This document shows positions 13,337 to 20,013 of a DNA stretch of 20,013 nt, piece by piece; the first letter of the stretch is position 1; each line of letters opens with the position of its first letter. The stretch is from Gemmatimonadales bacterium. GTDB taxonomy: Bacteria; Gemmatimonadota; Gemmatimonadetes; Palauibacterales; Palauibacteraceae. Both the position numbers and the translations under genes were made by a program. The stretch is from positions 1 through 20,013 of the forward strand of contig DAOVWI010000020.1 of NCBI GenBank assembly GCA_030636765.1, read 5' to 3'. A model generated the notes under the pieces. It worked only from the letters and a program-made list of their open reading frames with translations, searched no databases and was not told where the DNA came from.

Positions 13337-14865
13337 AGCGCGTAGCCGACGAGCGCGTGCGCCGAAGAGCCGTAGAACGGTGCCGGGAGCGCGAGATCGT
13401 GATCCCCACTTTTACGCAGATGCGGGACCCCTCCGGGCTGGATTCGGCCATCGTCGAGGGCCTGGCGGGCGTGGAGATGCAGGCCGTCGATCCGCTGAAC
13501 CTCTTTCGGATCACCTGGCACAACGATCCGGAGACCGGCGGCTTCGGACCCGTGAACGCGTTCGAGCTTCCGCCGGAGCTGACGGGCATTCCCGCCCGCA
13601 TCGTCGGACTCGTGGGCAAGCACTTCCCGACCGGATCCCACAAGGTTGGGGCCGCGTTCGGCTGCCTGGTGCCGCGGCTGGTGACGGGCGAGTTCGACCC
13701 GACGGCAAACCGAGCGGTGTGGCCCTCGACGGGCAACTACTGCCGCGGAGGGGCGTTCGATAGTGCCCTGCTGGGCTGCCAGGCGGTGGCGATTCTCCCC
13801 GAGGAGATGAGCCGCGAGCGCTTCCGCTGGCTCGAGGACATCGGCGCCGAGATCGTTCGAACGCCCGGCAGCGAGAGCAACGTCAAGGAGATCTTCGACG
13901 CCTGCTGGGAGATCCGCCGCAGCCGGCCGGACGCGGTGATCTTCAACCAGTTCGACGAATTCGGGAACTACCTGTGGCACTACGGCGTCACGGGACCGGC
14001 GGCCGAGTCGGCGTTCGAGCGGATCGCCCGCCCCGGCGACCGATGTGCCGGCTGGGTGGGGGCCACCGGCTCCGCAGGGACGCTCGCTGCAGGCGACTAC
14101 TTGAAGCGTCGGTTCCCGGGGAGTCGCATCGCGGCCGCCGAAGCACTCCAGTGCCCGACGCTGCTGTTGGCGGGCTTCGGCACACACCGGATCGAGGGGA
14201 TCGGCGACAAGCACGTCCCCTGGATCCACAACGTACGCAACACGGACGTCGTGACCGCGATCGACGACGAGGCGACGATCCGGCTGCTCCGCCTGTTCAA
14301 CGAGCCGGCGGGCCGCCCGGTCCTGCAGAGTCGAGGCGTTGCCGACGAGGTACTCGATCGGCTGCCGCTCCTCGGGATCTCGAGCATCTGTAACGCGCTC
14401 GCGGCCATCAAGACCGCCCGCTACTTCGATCTGGACGAGCACGACGTAATCCTCACCTCGTTCACCGACTCGGTGGAGATGTACGAGACGCGACTCGAGG
14501 GGCTCGAGGAGGAGCGAGGGCCGTACGACGAGCGATCGGCGGAGATCGACTTCGAGCGGTACCTCTTGGGCGCCACGACCGACCACCTCCGGGAGCTTCG
14601 CCACACGGACCGCAAGGCGATCCACAACCTCAAGTACTTTACGTGGGTGGAGCAGCAGGGGAAGAGCGTGGAGGAGCTGAACGCCCTCTGGAGCCCCGTT
14701 TTTTGGGAGGATCTCGCCGATCAGCTTCCCGAGTGGGACGGCGCCATCGAGGCGTTCAACCGCGACACCGGCGCGCTGGAGGCGATCCGGCGCGCTGGAC
14801 GCGATCCGGCGGCGCGCGGGAAAGGACCGCTGAATGAGACGACACGAACCGCGAAGCGCCCATGA
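13333..14865 (+). CDS. Fold-type-II PLP-dependent lyase-like enzyme, possible functional replacement of YgeX
   Basis: A 510-aa PLP enzyme of the tryptophan-synthase-beta/cysteine-synthase fold. The Schiff-base lysine is K104 in FPTGSHKVGA. STGNYCRGG (132-140) is the substrate/carboxylate loop, and GATGSAGTLAAG (243-254) is the phosphate-binding glycine loop. The last 130 residues (about 380-510) extend beyond usual cysteine synthases and are helical and charged. In E. coli this cluster position belongs to YgeX, 2,3-diaminopropionate ammonia-lyase (398 aa), but the lysine-loop and N-terminal sequences differ, so it does not look orthologous. A comparable beta-elimination is plausible, not shown. 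I chose the TTG at 13333 because it overlaps the ssnA stop (TTGA) and follows GAGGG by six bases; no ATG is nearby, and the next start-like codon is a GTG at 13357. Confidence 0.82.
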   Translation: MKRVADERVRRRAVERCREREIVIPTFTQMRDPSGLDSAIVEGLAGVEMQAVDPLNLFRITWHNDPETGGFGPVNAFELPPELTGIPARIVGLVGKHFPTGSHKVGAAFGCLVPRLVTGEFDPTANRAVWPSTGNYCRGGAFDSALLGCQAVAILPEEMSRERFRWLEDIGAEIVRTPGSESNVKEIFDACWEIRRSRPDAVIFNQFDEFGNYLWHYGVTGPAAESAFERIARPGDRCAGWVGATGSAGTLAAGDYLKRRFPGSRIAAAEALQCPTLLLAGFGTHRIEGIGDKHVPWIHNVRNTDVVTAIDDEATIRLLRLFNEPAGRPVLQSRGVADEVLDRLPLLGISSICNALAAIKTARYFDLDEHDVILTSFTDSVEMYETRLEGLEEERGPYDERSAEIDFERYLLGATTDHLRELRHTDRKAIHNLKYFTWVEQQGKSVEELNALWSPVFWEDLADQLPEWDGAIEAFNRDTGALEAIRRAGRDPAARGKGPLNETTRTAKRP

Positions 14866-16082
14866 CCCATAACGAGGCACGGACCGCAGTCGAGGAGGCG
14901 CGACGCCACGAGGAGGAGATCGTCCGCTTCCTGCGAGAGATGATCGCCATTCCTGCCGAGAGCCTCCACGAGGGCGATCGGTGCGAGCGGGTGAAGCGGG
15001 AGTACGAGAGCCTCGGGTTCGACGAGGTGTTCTTCGACAGCCTGGGCAACGTAGTGGCGCGCCTCGGCGACGGGCCGCTCACGATCTTGATGGATGGCCA
15101 CATCGACTGCGTCGGCGTCGGCGACCCGGACGTCTGGGAGCACGACCCGTTCGAGGGGAAGCTCGAGGACGGAAAGGTGTGGGGGCGCGGCGCGGTTGAC
15201 GAGCTGCCGGCGATCGCCTGCATGGCGTACGGCGCGAAGCTGGCGCGCGACCGCGACCTGCCGACCGACGTCACGCTCTACCTCACCGCCTCGGTGATGG
15301 AGGAGGACTGCGACGGGTACTGCCTCCTGCACCTCATCGAGAAGGAGGGGATCCGGCCCGACGTCGTGGTGATCGGAGAGCCCACCGACCTAGGGGTCTA
15401 CCGGGGGCAGCGCGGCCGCGTGGAGGCGACGATCACGACGAGCGGCCGCTCGTCACACGCCGCCCAACCGGAGCGAGGCGAGAACGCCATCTACAAGCTC
15501 GCGCCGATCATCTCCGACATCGAGGCGCTGAACGAACGCCTGCCCTCCGACCCCTTCCTCGGCAAGGGCACCGTGGTCGTGTCCAACGTCGAGTGCACCA
15601 CGGTGTCCCTGAACGCCGTCCCGGAGGGCGCTACGATCAACATCGACCGCCGGCTGACGGCGGGAGAGACGCCCGAGGGCGCGCTGGAGGAGCTGCGTTC
15701 GCTCCCGCACCTCGGTGACGCCGCGGTGGAGCTACTCACGTACGACGAGGTGAGCTGGCGTGGTGAGCGCGCCCGGCAGGAGAAGTTCTTCCCCAGCTGG
15801 GTGCTGCCCGAGGACCACCCGCTGGTCGTAGGCGTCGCGGACGCCGTCCGGGCCGTGCTCGGCTCGTCGCCTGCGATCTCTCGGTGGTCGTTCTCGACCA
15901 ACGGCGTCGCGACAATGGGCCGCCACGGGATTCCCTCGGTTGGGTTCGCGCCGGGGCTGGAGGAGCTCTCGCACACGACGGGCGAATGGGTGGCCGTCGA
16001 GGACCTCGTGCGCGCGGCGGCGGTCTACAGCCTGATCCCCCGGTGCCTGGCGGACCGCAAACAGGAGCTGCTCGCAGGGTGA
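14862..16082 (+). CDS. ygeY: YgeY-type M20 metallohydrolase
   Basis: A 406-aa zinc hydrolase of the M20/ArgE/DapE group, closest in length and motifs to E. coli YgeY (annotated as a selenium-metabolism hydrolase). Metal and catalytic residues: MDGHID (77-82) with H80 and D82, bridging D113 in GRGAVDELP, general-base E147 and metal E148 in VMEEDCDG, E173 in IGEPTDL and H371 in LSHTTGEW. SGRSSHAAQPERGENAIYK (194-212) is the lid-domain helix and dimer contact typical of M20 enzymes. The family cleaves N-acyl or N-carbamoyl groups from amino acids; here a ureido or carbamoyl intermediate near the end of purine breakdown would fit. The ATG overlaps the previous stop (ATGA), and the stop overlaps ygeW (GTGA). 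Confidence 0.93.
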   Translation: MTHNEARTAVEEARRHEEEIVRFLREMIAIPAESLHEGDRCERVKREYESLGFDEVFFDSLGNVVARLGDGPLTILMDGHIDCVGVGDPDVWEHDPFEGKLEDGKVWGRGAVDELPAIACMAYGAKLARDRDLPTDVTLYLTASVMEEDCDGYCLLHLIEKEGIRPDVVVIGEPTDLGVYRGQRGRVEATITTSGRSSHAAQPERGENAIYKLAPIISDIEALNERLPSDPFLGKGTVVVSNVECTTVSLNAVPEGATINIDRRLTAGETPEGALEELRSLPHLGDAAVELLTYDEVSWRGERARQEKFFPSWVLPEDHPLVVGVADAVRAVLGSSPAISRWSFSTNGVATMGRHGIPSVGFAPGLEELSHTTGEWVAVEDLVRAAAVYSLIPRCLADRKQELLAG

Positions 16083-17068
16083 TAGACCTCACGATACCCA
16101 CCGGCCTCAAAAGCCGCGACTTCATCACGACCCAGGAGTGGAGTCTGGAGGAGCTGGAATCGCTCTTCCAGCTCGCCGAGCGACTGAAGCGGGCGAGGGC
16201 GGCCGGAGAGCCGACGTCGCTGCTCACGGCGAAGACGCTGTACATGATCTTCTTCGACGCCTCGACGCGGACGCGGAACTCGTTCGAGACGGGAATGACG
16301 CAGCTCGGGGGGCACGGAATCTACCTCTCCCCGGACCGCATGCAGATCAGCCACGGCGAGAACGCGCGCGACACGGCGAACGTCCTGTCGCGCTACGGGG
16401 ACGGGATCGCGATCCGGCAGTGCACGTACGGTGAGGGGAACGCCTACCTGCGGGAGGTGGCCGAGCACGCTGAGATCCCGGTGCTCAGCATGCAGTGCGA
16501 CGTGTATCACCCGTGCCAGATCCTCGCCGACTACATGACGATCCGCGAGAGGTTCGGCGACACCCGAGGCCTCAAGCTGGGCGTAGCCTGGACGAGCGCG
16601 CCCAACTACCTGCGGCCGCTCTCGGTGCCGCAGAGCCTCATCCTCATGATGCCCCGCTTCGGCCTCGATGTGACGCTGGCCTACCCGCCGGAGTTCCGGC
16701 TCATGCCGGAGATCGAGGAGCAGGCGAAAGCGAACGCCGAGGCGGCGGGCAGCCGGTTCGAGATCACGCACCGCTTCGAGGACGCGTTCGAGGACGCCGA
16801 TGTGGTTATCCCGAAGTCGTGGGGCCCGGTCGTCCACACCCGGGACGTGCAGGAGGGGATCGGGTTGATCGAGAGGTACCCCGAGTGGCGGTGCGACGCC
16901 GAGCACATGGCGCTCGGCAACGACCACCTCATCTACATGCACCCGCTGCCGGCCGACCGGGGACGTGAGGTGACCGACGAGGTGATCGACGGACCGCGCT
17001 CGGTCGTGTACGACGAGGCCGAGAACCGACTCCACGTCCAGAAGGCCCTCATGGCCTTGGTGATGTGA
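16079..17068 (+). CDS. ygeW: YgeW-type carbamoyltransferase (knotted ATC/OTC superfamily)
   Basis: A 329-aa protein of the aspartate/ornithine carbamoyltransferase superfamily. Carbamoyl-phosphate motif STRTR (62-66), HPCQILADY (144-152, equivalent to the HPxQ loop) and HPLPADRG (288-295) are intact. SWGPVVHTRDVQEG (247-260) and the region around SAPNYLRPLSVPQSL (173-187) match the YgeW branch, whose substrate has not been settled biochemically. Running in reverse (phosphorolysis), it could release carbamoyl phosphate from a ureido amino acid, allowing ATP formation by a carbamate kinase; none lies in this window. The protein is shorter at the N-terminus than E. coli YgeW (396 aa). I chose the GTG at 16079 for its 4-nt overlap with ygeY; an upstream extension would run inside ygeY and is low-complexity shadow sequence. 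Confidence 0.92.
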   Translation: MIDLTIPTGLKSRDFITTQEWSLEELESLFQLAERLKRARAAGEPTSLLTAKTLYMIFFDASTRTRNSFETGMTQLGGHGIYLSPDRMQISHGENARDTANVLSRYGDGIAIRQCTYGEGNAYLREVAEHAEIPVLSMQCDVYHPCQILADYMTIRERFGDTRGLKLGVAWTSAPNYLRPLSVPQSLILMMPRFGLDVTLAYPPEFRLMPEIEEQAKANAEAAGSRFEITHRFEDAFEDADVVIPKSWGPVVHTRDVQEGIGLIERYPEWRCDAEHMALGNDHLIYMHPLPADRGREVTDEVIDGPRSVVYDEAENRLHVQKALMALVM

Positions 17069-18300
17069 TCTTTCACTTTCGCTGCATCGAGTGCGGCAGC
17101 GAGTACCCGGAGGATCCGAAGCGCCTGGTCTGCGACAGCTGCTCCGCCCAGCAGGAGCCGGGTGGGCCGACTCGGGGCGTGCTCCAGGTGGAGAACCAAG
17201 AGCTCCCTGCCGCATGGCCGCCGACTTCGCCCTCCAGCGCCGAGTTCCTCGGCGCGTTCCTGCCGATTCCCTCTCCGGAGCTCCTGCCGCCGCTGGTGGT
17301 CGGCGGCACGCCCCTGCTGGAATCTCCCCGGCTCCGCAGCGCTCTGGGCCTCCCGCATCTATCGGTCAAGGACGACACGCGAAACCCGAGCGGCTCCACA
17401 AAGGACCGGGCATCCCTGCTCGTGGTGGCGAAGGCTCGCGAATACGGTTTCGACACCGCCGCCACGGCCTCCACCGGAAACGCGGCTGCTGCGTTGGCGG
17501 CCGTTGGAGCGGCCGCGGGGATCCGCTCGGTCGTCTTCGTCCCGGAGTCGGCGCCGGAGGCAAAGCTGGTCCAGCTGCTCTGCTACGGGGCGGTGGTGCT
17601 CCCGGTTGAGGGGAGCTACGACGACGCGTTCGAGCTCTGTCTCGCGGCGTGTGACGCGTTTGGCTGGTACAACCGCAGCACCGCCCTGAACCCCTTCACC
17701 ATCGAGGGCAAGAAAACGGCGGCACTCGAGATCGCCGCTGCGATGGCGCCGGACGTGCCCGACGCCGTCCTGGTGCCGACCGGGGACGGGGCGATCTTGG
17801 CCGGCGTGTGGAAGGGCTTCTCCGATCTGGTGCGGGCCGGCCTGATCAAGCGTGAGCCCCGGCTGATCGCCGTGCAACCCGAGGGCTCCGCGGCGATCGC
17901 ACGGGCGTTCAGCGAGGGCGCCGAGACGATCACGCCGGTGCCCGAAGCGGCCAGCGTGGCCGACAGTCTGACCGTCCAGGCTCCTCGCAACGCAATACTG
18001 TGCCTGAAACGCATCAGAGAATCGGGCGGCGGCGCCGTGGCGGTTTCCGACGAGTCGATCCTGGAGGCGATCCCCTACCTGGCGCGGCACACGGGAGTGT
18101 TCGCCGAGCCGGCCGGTGCAGCAGCGCTCGCCGGCCTGCACGTCGCCCTCGCCGAGGGACTGGTGGGTCGGGAGGAACGCGTGGTCCTCCTCGTGACCGG
18201 CACCGGCCTGAAGGACGTACCGGCCGCCTCTCGGACCGTGGAGCGCGCCGCGCCGGTCCGGCCCGAGCTGAACGCCGTAGCCGAGCGCCTCGGCGTCTAG
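17065..18300 (+). CDS. Threonine-synthase-like PLP enzyme with N-terminal zinc ribbon
   Basis: A 411-aa fold-type-II PLP enzyme. The first 30 residues form a small zinc ribbon, C7-x2-C10 and C23-x2-C26, as in many bacterial and archaeal threonine synthases. The PLP lysine is K113 in NPSGSTKDRA; substrate loop STGNAA (136-141); glycine loop PTGDGA (238-243); C-terminal VTGTGLKD (377-384). By sequence alone it would be called threonine synthase. However, its GTG overlaps the ygeW stop by 4 nt and it ends the purine operon, so a catabolic elimination on a 3-substituted amino acid (diaminopropionate, ureidoalanine or serine type) is an alternative to biosynthesis. No other threonine-pathway gene is present. 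The window shows no obvious terminator hairpin directly after it. Confidence 0.85.
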   Translation: MIFHFRCIECGSEYPEDPKRLVCDSCSAQQEPGGPTRGVLQVENQELPAAWPPTSPSSAEFLGAFLPIPSPELLPPLVVGGTPLLESPRLRSALGLPHLSVKDDTRNPSGSTKDRASLLVVAKAREYGFDTAATASTGNAAAALAAVGAAAGIRSVVFVPESAPEAKLVQLLCYGAVVLPVEGSYDDAFELCLAACDAFGWYNRSTALNPFTIEGKKTAALEIAAAMAPDVPDAVLVPTGDGAILAGVWKGFSDLVRAGLIKREPRLIAVQPEGSAAIARAFSEGAETITPVPEAASVADSLTVQAPRNAILCLKRIRESGGGAVAVSDESILEAIPYLARHTGVFAEPAGAAALAGLHVALAEGLVGREERVVLLVTGTGLKDVPAASRTVERAAPVRPELNAVAERLGV

Positions 18301-18343
18301 CGGAACAGCAGGCGGCTCCCGTACTTGTTCTTAACAGCGGCGG

Positions 18344-18523
18344 CTAGCGTCCGTATTGCTTCAGAATCTCCATGAGCTGATCGTATGGAAGGTCTGATAT
18401 CGTAACGCCATCCGCACGCGCCACCTGGCCGAACGCCTCGAGCGCACCGCCCTGCCAGAGCAGCAACGCCAAGAGGACCGAATGGGAGCCAACGCCGATC
18501 ATGTGAGAACCTCCGAGAATCAT
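18344..18523 (-). CDS. Small protein (59 or 52 aa) coupled to the APC permease
   Basis: A short reading frame directly after the permease gene. Two in-frame ATGs are possible. The one at 18523 overlaps the permease stop as ATGA and follows GGGAGGAGGG by seven bases; the one at 18502 follows GGAGG by seven bases. The shorter form reads MIGVGSHSVLLALLLWQGGA, then LEAFGQVARADGVTISDLPY and DQLMEILKQYGR. It has one hydrophobic segment (about residues 9-16 of the short form), a possible signal-peptidase-like ARA site, and an amphipathic C-terminus. It matches nothing I recognise. Two strong Shine-Dalgarno sites and the tight coupling argue that it is real. It could be an accessory or regulatory microprotein of the transporter. 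Confidence 0.6.
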   Translation of the reverse strand: MILGGSHMIGVGSHSVLLALLLWQGGALEAFGQVARADGVTISDLPYDQLMEILKQYGR

Positions 18524-19962
18524 GTCCCTGCCCTCCTCCCGGTGCGCCGTCGCATGGCCGAAACATAGAAGACGAGCCCGATGGCCATGAGGCCTCCCGC
18601 GCCACCCACGATCTTGGCGACGAACAGGACCGGAGACGCAGCGACGTCGCTCGGAAGGGCCGAGAGGACGATGGACACGGCGGTGGTCGCAAGTCCGGCG
18701 ATTGCCACGAAGGCGAGTCCGGCGGTTCCGCCCGGCACCCGGAAGGACGCCTCGCTCGCACGGTCAGACACTTCTGCCATCGTCTCCCTCTGCGCGCCAC
18801 GGCGCCGAAGCACCGGCAGCGCTGCGAACAGATACAGATACGGAATGAAGTAGACGATGATCGTCGTGTCCACCAGCACGAGGTACGCCTCCTCGACCGT
18901 GCTTCCCAACGTGGCCACGAGAATGAAGACGCTCGCGCCGATTCCCTGGACGAACAACGCTATGTACGGCGTGTGCCAACGGGGGTGGATCCTTCCGAGG
19001 GCGGCTGGAAGGAATCGGTCCAGCCCGATCACGAATGGGATCCGGGCCGTGCCGGCCAGCCAGGCGCCGACCCCCCCGAGGCCGCCGAGCACGATGAGGA
19101 TGGCGGCCCACCGGACCACCGGGATCCCCATGGCTTCACCCATCCGCCCGATAGCCTCCACGACGCCGGTCACGAGGTTCACCTCCGACGCCGGGAAAGC
19201 CGCCAGGATCGCAAGTGTTCCCAAGATGTAGATCGCCGCGATGATCGGCGCAGCGATCAGGATGGAGCGAGGTAGGTTGCGGGTCGGGTTCTTCACCTCT
19301 CCGCCCATCACGACGGCGAGCTCGAGACCGGCCAGGGCGAAGCACAAGCTCGACCAGAGGGCGATGTTCGAGCCGGACAGTTCCGGCACGAGGGAGCCCC
19401 CCGAGAGGGGATCCTGCCCCGAACCGCTCAACCACGTCGCCATCCCCAGGCCGATCAGGATGAAGGCGACAAGCCACGTCGCGAGCCCACCTACGTTCTG
19501 GACCCACCGGCCGGTGCGGAGGCCCACGATGTTGAGGCCCATCGCCAGCCAGAGGATCCCAAGCGAGAAAAGGATCTGGTAGGTCGTGTCATCGGCCAGC
19601 CCGAGATAGCTCCGACCGAGAACGAAAGCGGCGTTTCCGCCGATGAAGACGATGAGCGACGGGTAGTAGACGAGGTTGTTGACCCAGTATGCCCAGCCGC
19701 AGATGAAGCCGTGGAACGGGCCGAACGCCTCCCGCGTCCACACGTAGACGCCTCCCTCTTCGGGCATGCGAGCCGACAGCTCGAGAACGGCAAGGCCCTG
19801 GGGAACGAAGAAGAGCATCACCGCAGCGACCCAGAGCAGGATCGAGGATGGCCCGATCCGGCCTGCCGTCAGGAGCCAGCGAACACCCACGACGGCAACT
19901 ACGTGCAGGAGGACGACGTCGCGGAGTCCCATGACGCGGGCGAGCTTGGCAGGCCGGTTCAT
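18520..19962 (-). CDS. APC-superfamily amino acid permease
   Basis: A 480-aa inner-membrane transporter with about 12 hydrophobic helices. APC-type landmarks: LFFVPQGLAVLELSARMPEEGGVYVWTREAFGPFHGFICGWAYW (helices 2-3, with the EGG-x-Y-x-W motif) and FALAGLELAVVMGGEVKNPTRNLPRSI (helix 6 and the following loop). The usual helix-1 GSGIF break is replaced by VVGVRWLLTAGRIGPSS, as in a less-studied subgroup, so substrate cannot be predicted; an amino acid or amine is most likely. It faces the purine operon (convergent), so it is not co-transcribed with it, yet it might move a pathway product or substrate. I prefer the ATG at 19962; a GTG at 19965 is directly before it. The stop overlaps the small downstream gene. 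Confidence 0.88.
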   Translation of the reverse strand: MNRPAKLARVMGLRDVVLLHVVAVVGVRWLLTAGRIGPSSILLWVAAVMLFFVPQGLAVLELSARMPEEGGVYVWTREAFGPFHGFICGWAYWVNNLVYYPSLIVFIGGNAAFVLGRSYLGLADDTTYQILFSLGILWLAMGLNIVGLRTGRWVQNVGGLATWLVAFILIGLGMATWLSGSGQDPLSGGSLVPELSGSNIALWSSLCFALAGLELAVVMGGEVKNPTRNLPRSILIAAPIIAAIYILGTLAILAAFPASEVNLVTGVVEAIGRMGEAMGIPVVRWAAILIVLGGLGGVGAWLAGTARIPFVIGLDRFLPAALGRIHPRWHTPYIALFVQGIGASVFILVATLGSTVEEAYLVLVDTTIIVYFIPYLYLFAALPVLRRRGAQRETMAEVSDRASEASFRVPGGTAGLAFVAIAGLATTAVSIVLSALPSDVAASPVLFVAKIVGGAGGLMAIGLVFYVSAMRRRTGRRAGT

Positions 19963-19974
19963 CACGGGCGAGCT

Positions 19975-20013
19975 CTAGGCGCCCGGAAAGCGGGCCATGA
20001 CAGCCGAGAGGAG
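19975..20013 (-). CDS. Possible last codons of an upstream gene (partial)
   Basis: On the minus strand a frame open to the window edge ends at TAG (19977-19975), giving LLSAVMARFPGA. It stops 12 bases before the permease ATG, the right spacing for an operon neighbour, but 12 codons are too few to identify or to prove coding. Confidence 0.25.
   Translation of the reverse strand, partial: LLSAVMARFPGA

Noticed and set aside
15884..16078. Upstream extension of ygeW
   Set aside because: It runs inside ygeY and has no carbamoyltransferase sequence; the GTG at 16079 gives a proper domain start.
18301..18343. Terminator expected between the convergent operon and permease unit
   Set aside because: Only a short GCTAGC palindrome is found; there is no stable stem-loop with a T tract, so no terminator is called.

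Overview
The window is GC-rich DNA from a diderm (Gram-negative-type) bacterium: it encodes a probable outer-membrane beta-barrel with a C-terminal Phe, a lipobox lipoprotein and LolD/MacB-type ABC components. The genes are very tightly packed, with many exact 4-nt stop/start overlaps (ATGA, GTGA, TTGA). The species cannot be fixed from the sequence. It does not look enterobacterial and is probably an environmental lineage. No rRNA, tRNA, CRISPR, IS element or phage gene was seen.

Region 1 (1-3539, + strand) is the end of an ABC export operon: the tail of one FtsX-like permease, a complete second FtsX-like permease, a LolD/MacB-type ATPase and a secreted beta-barrel-like protein. A hairpin (3568-3596) separates it from the next block. 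Region 2 (3624-5366, - strand) holds three small envelope genes: a secreted 155-aa protein with an acidic tail, a PEGA-like lipoprotein and an HdeD-family six-helix membrane protein.

Region 3 (5618-18300, + strand) is the centrepiece. It is one eight-gene operon matching the E. coli xdhD-ygfK-ssnA-hyuA-ygeXYW locus, which published genetics links to anaerobic purine/urate breakdown. The order is xanthine dehydrogenase-like molybdoenzyme, YgfK, an allantoinase/hydantoinase-type amidohydrolase, SsnA, a fold-type-II PLP enzyme, YgeY, YgeW and a threonine-synthase-like PLP enzyme. The inferred route is: purine hydroxylation (XDH), reductive attack on the aromatic ring (YgfK), ring opening and deamination (amidohydrolase, SsnA), removal of carbamoyl/acyl groups (YgeY, YgeW), then PLP-dependent elimination of ammonia from a diaminopropionate-like amino acid.

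Three features set this operon apart from the E. coli version. YgfK is only 721 aa and lacks the internal GltD-like FAD/NAD(P)H module. XDH has its own intact 2Fe-2S domain but no FAD subunit beside it. No recognisable YgeX (diaminopropionate ammonia-lyase) is present; two different fold-type-II PLP enzymes are found instead. This raises the possibility of a purine pathway whose oxidation and reduction steps are linked through iron-sulfur centres and not through NAD(P)H.

Region 4 (18344-20013, - strand) faces the operon and encodes an APC-family permease followed by an overlapping 59-aa (or 52-aa) small protein. A few codons of a possible upstream gene are visible at the window edge.
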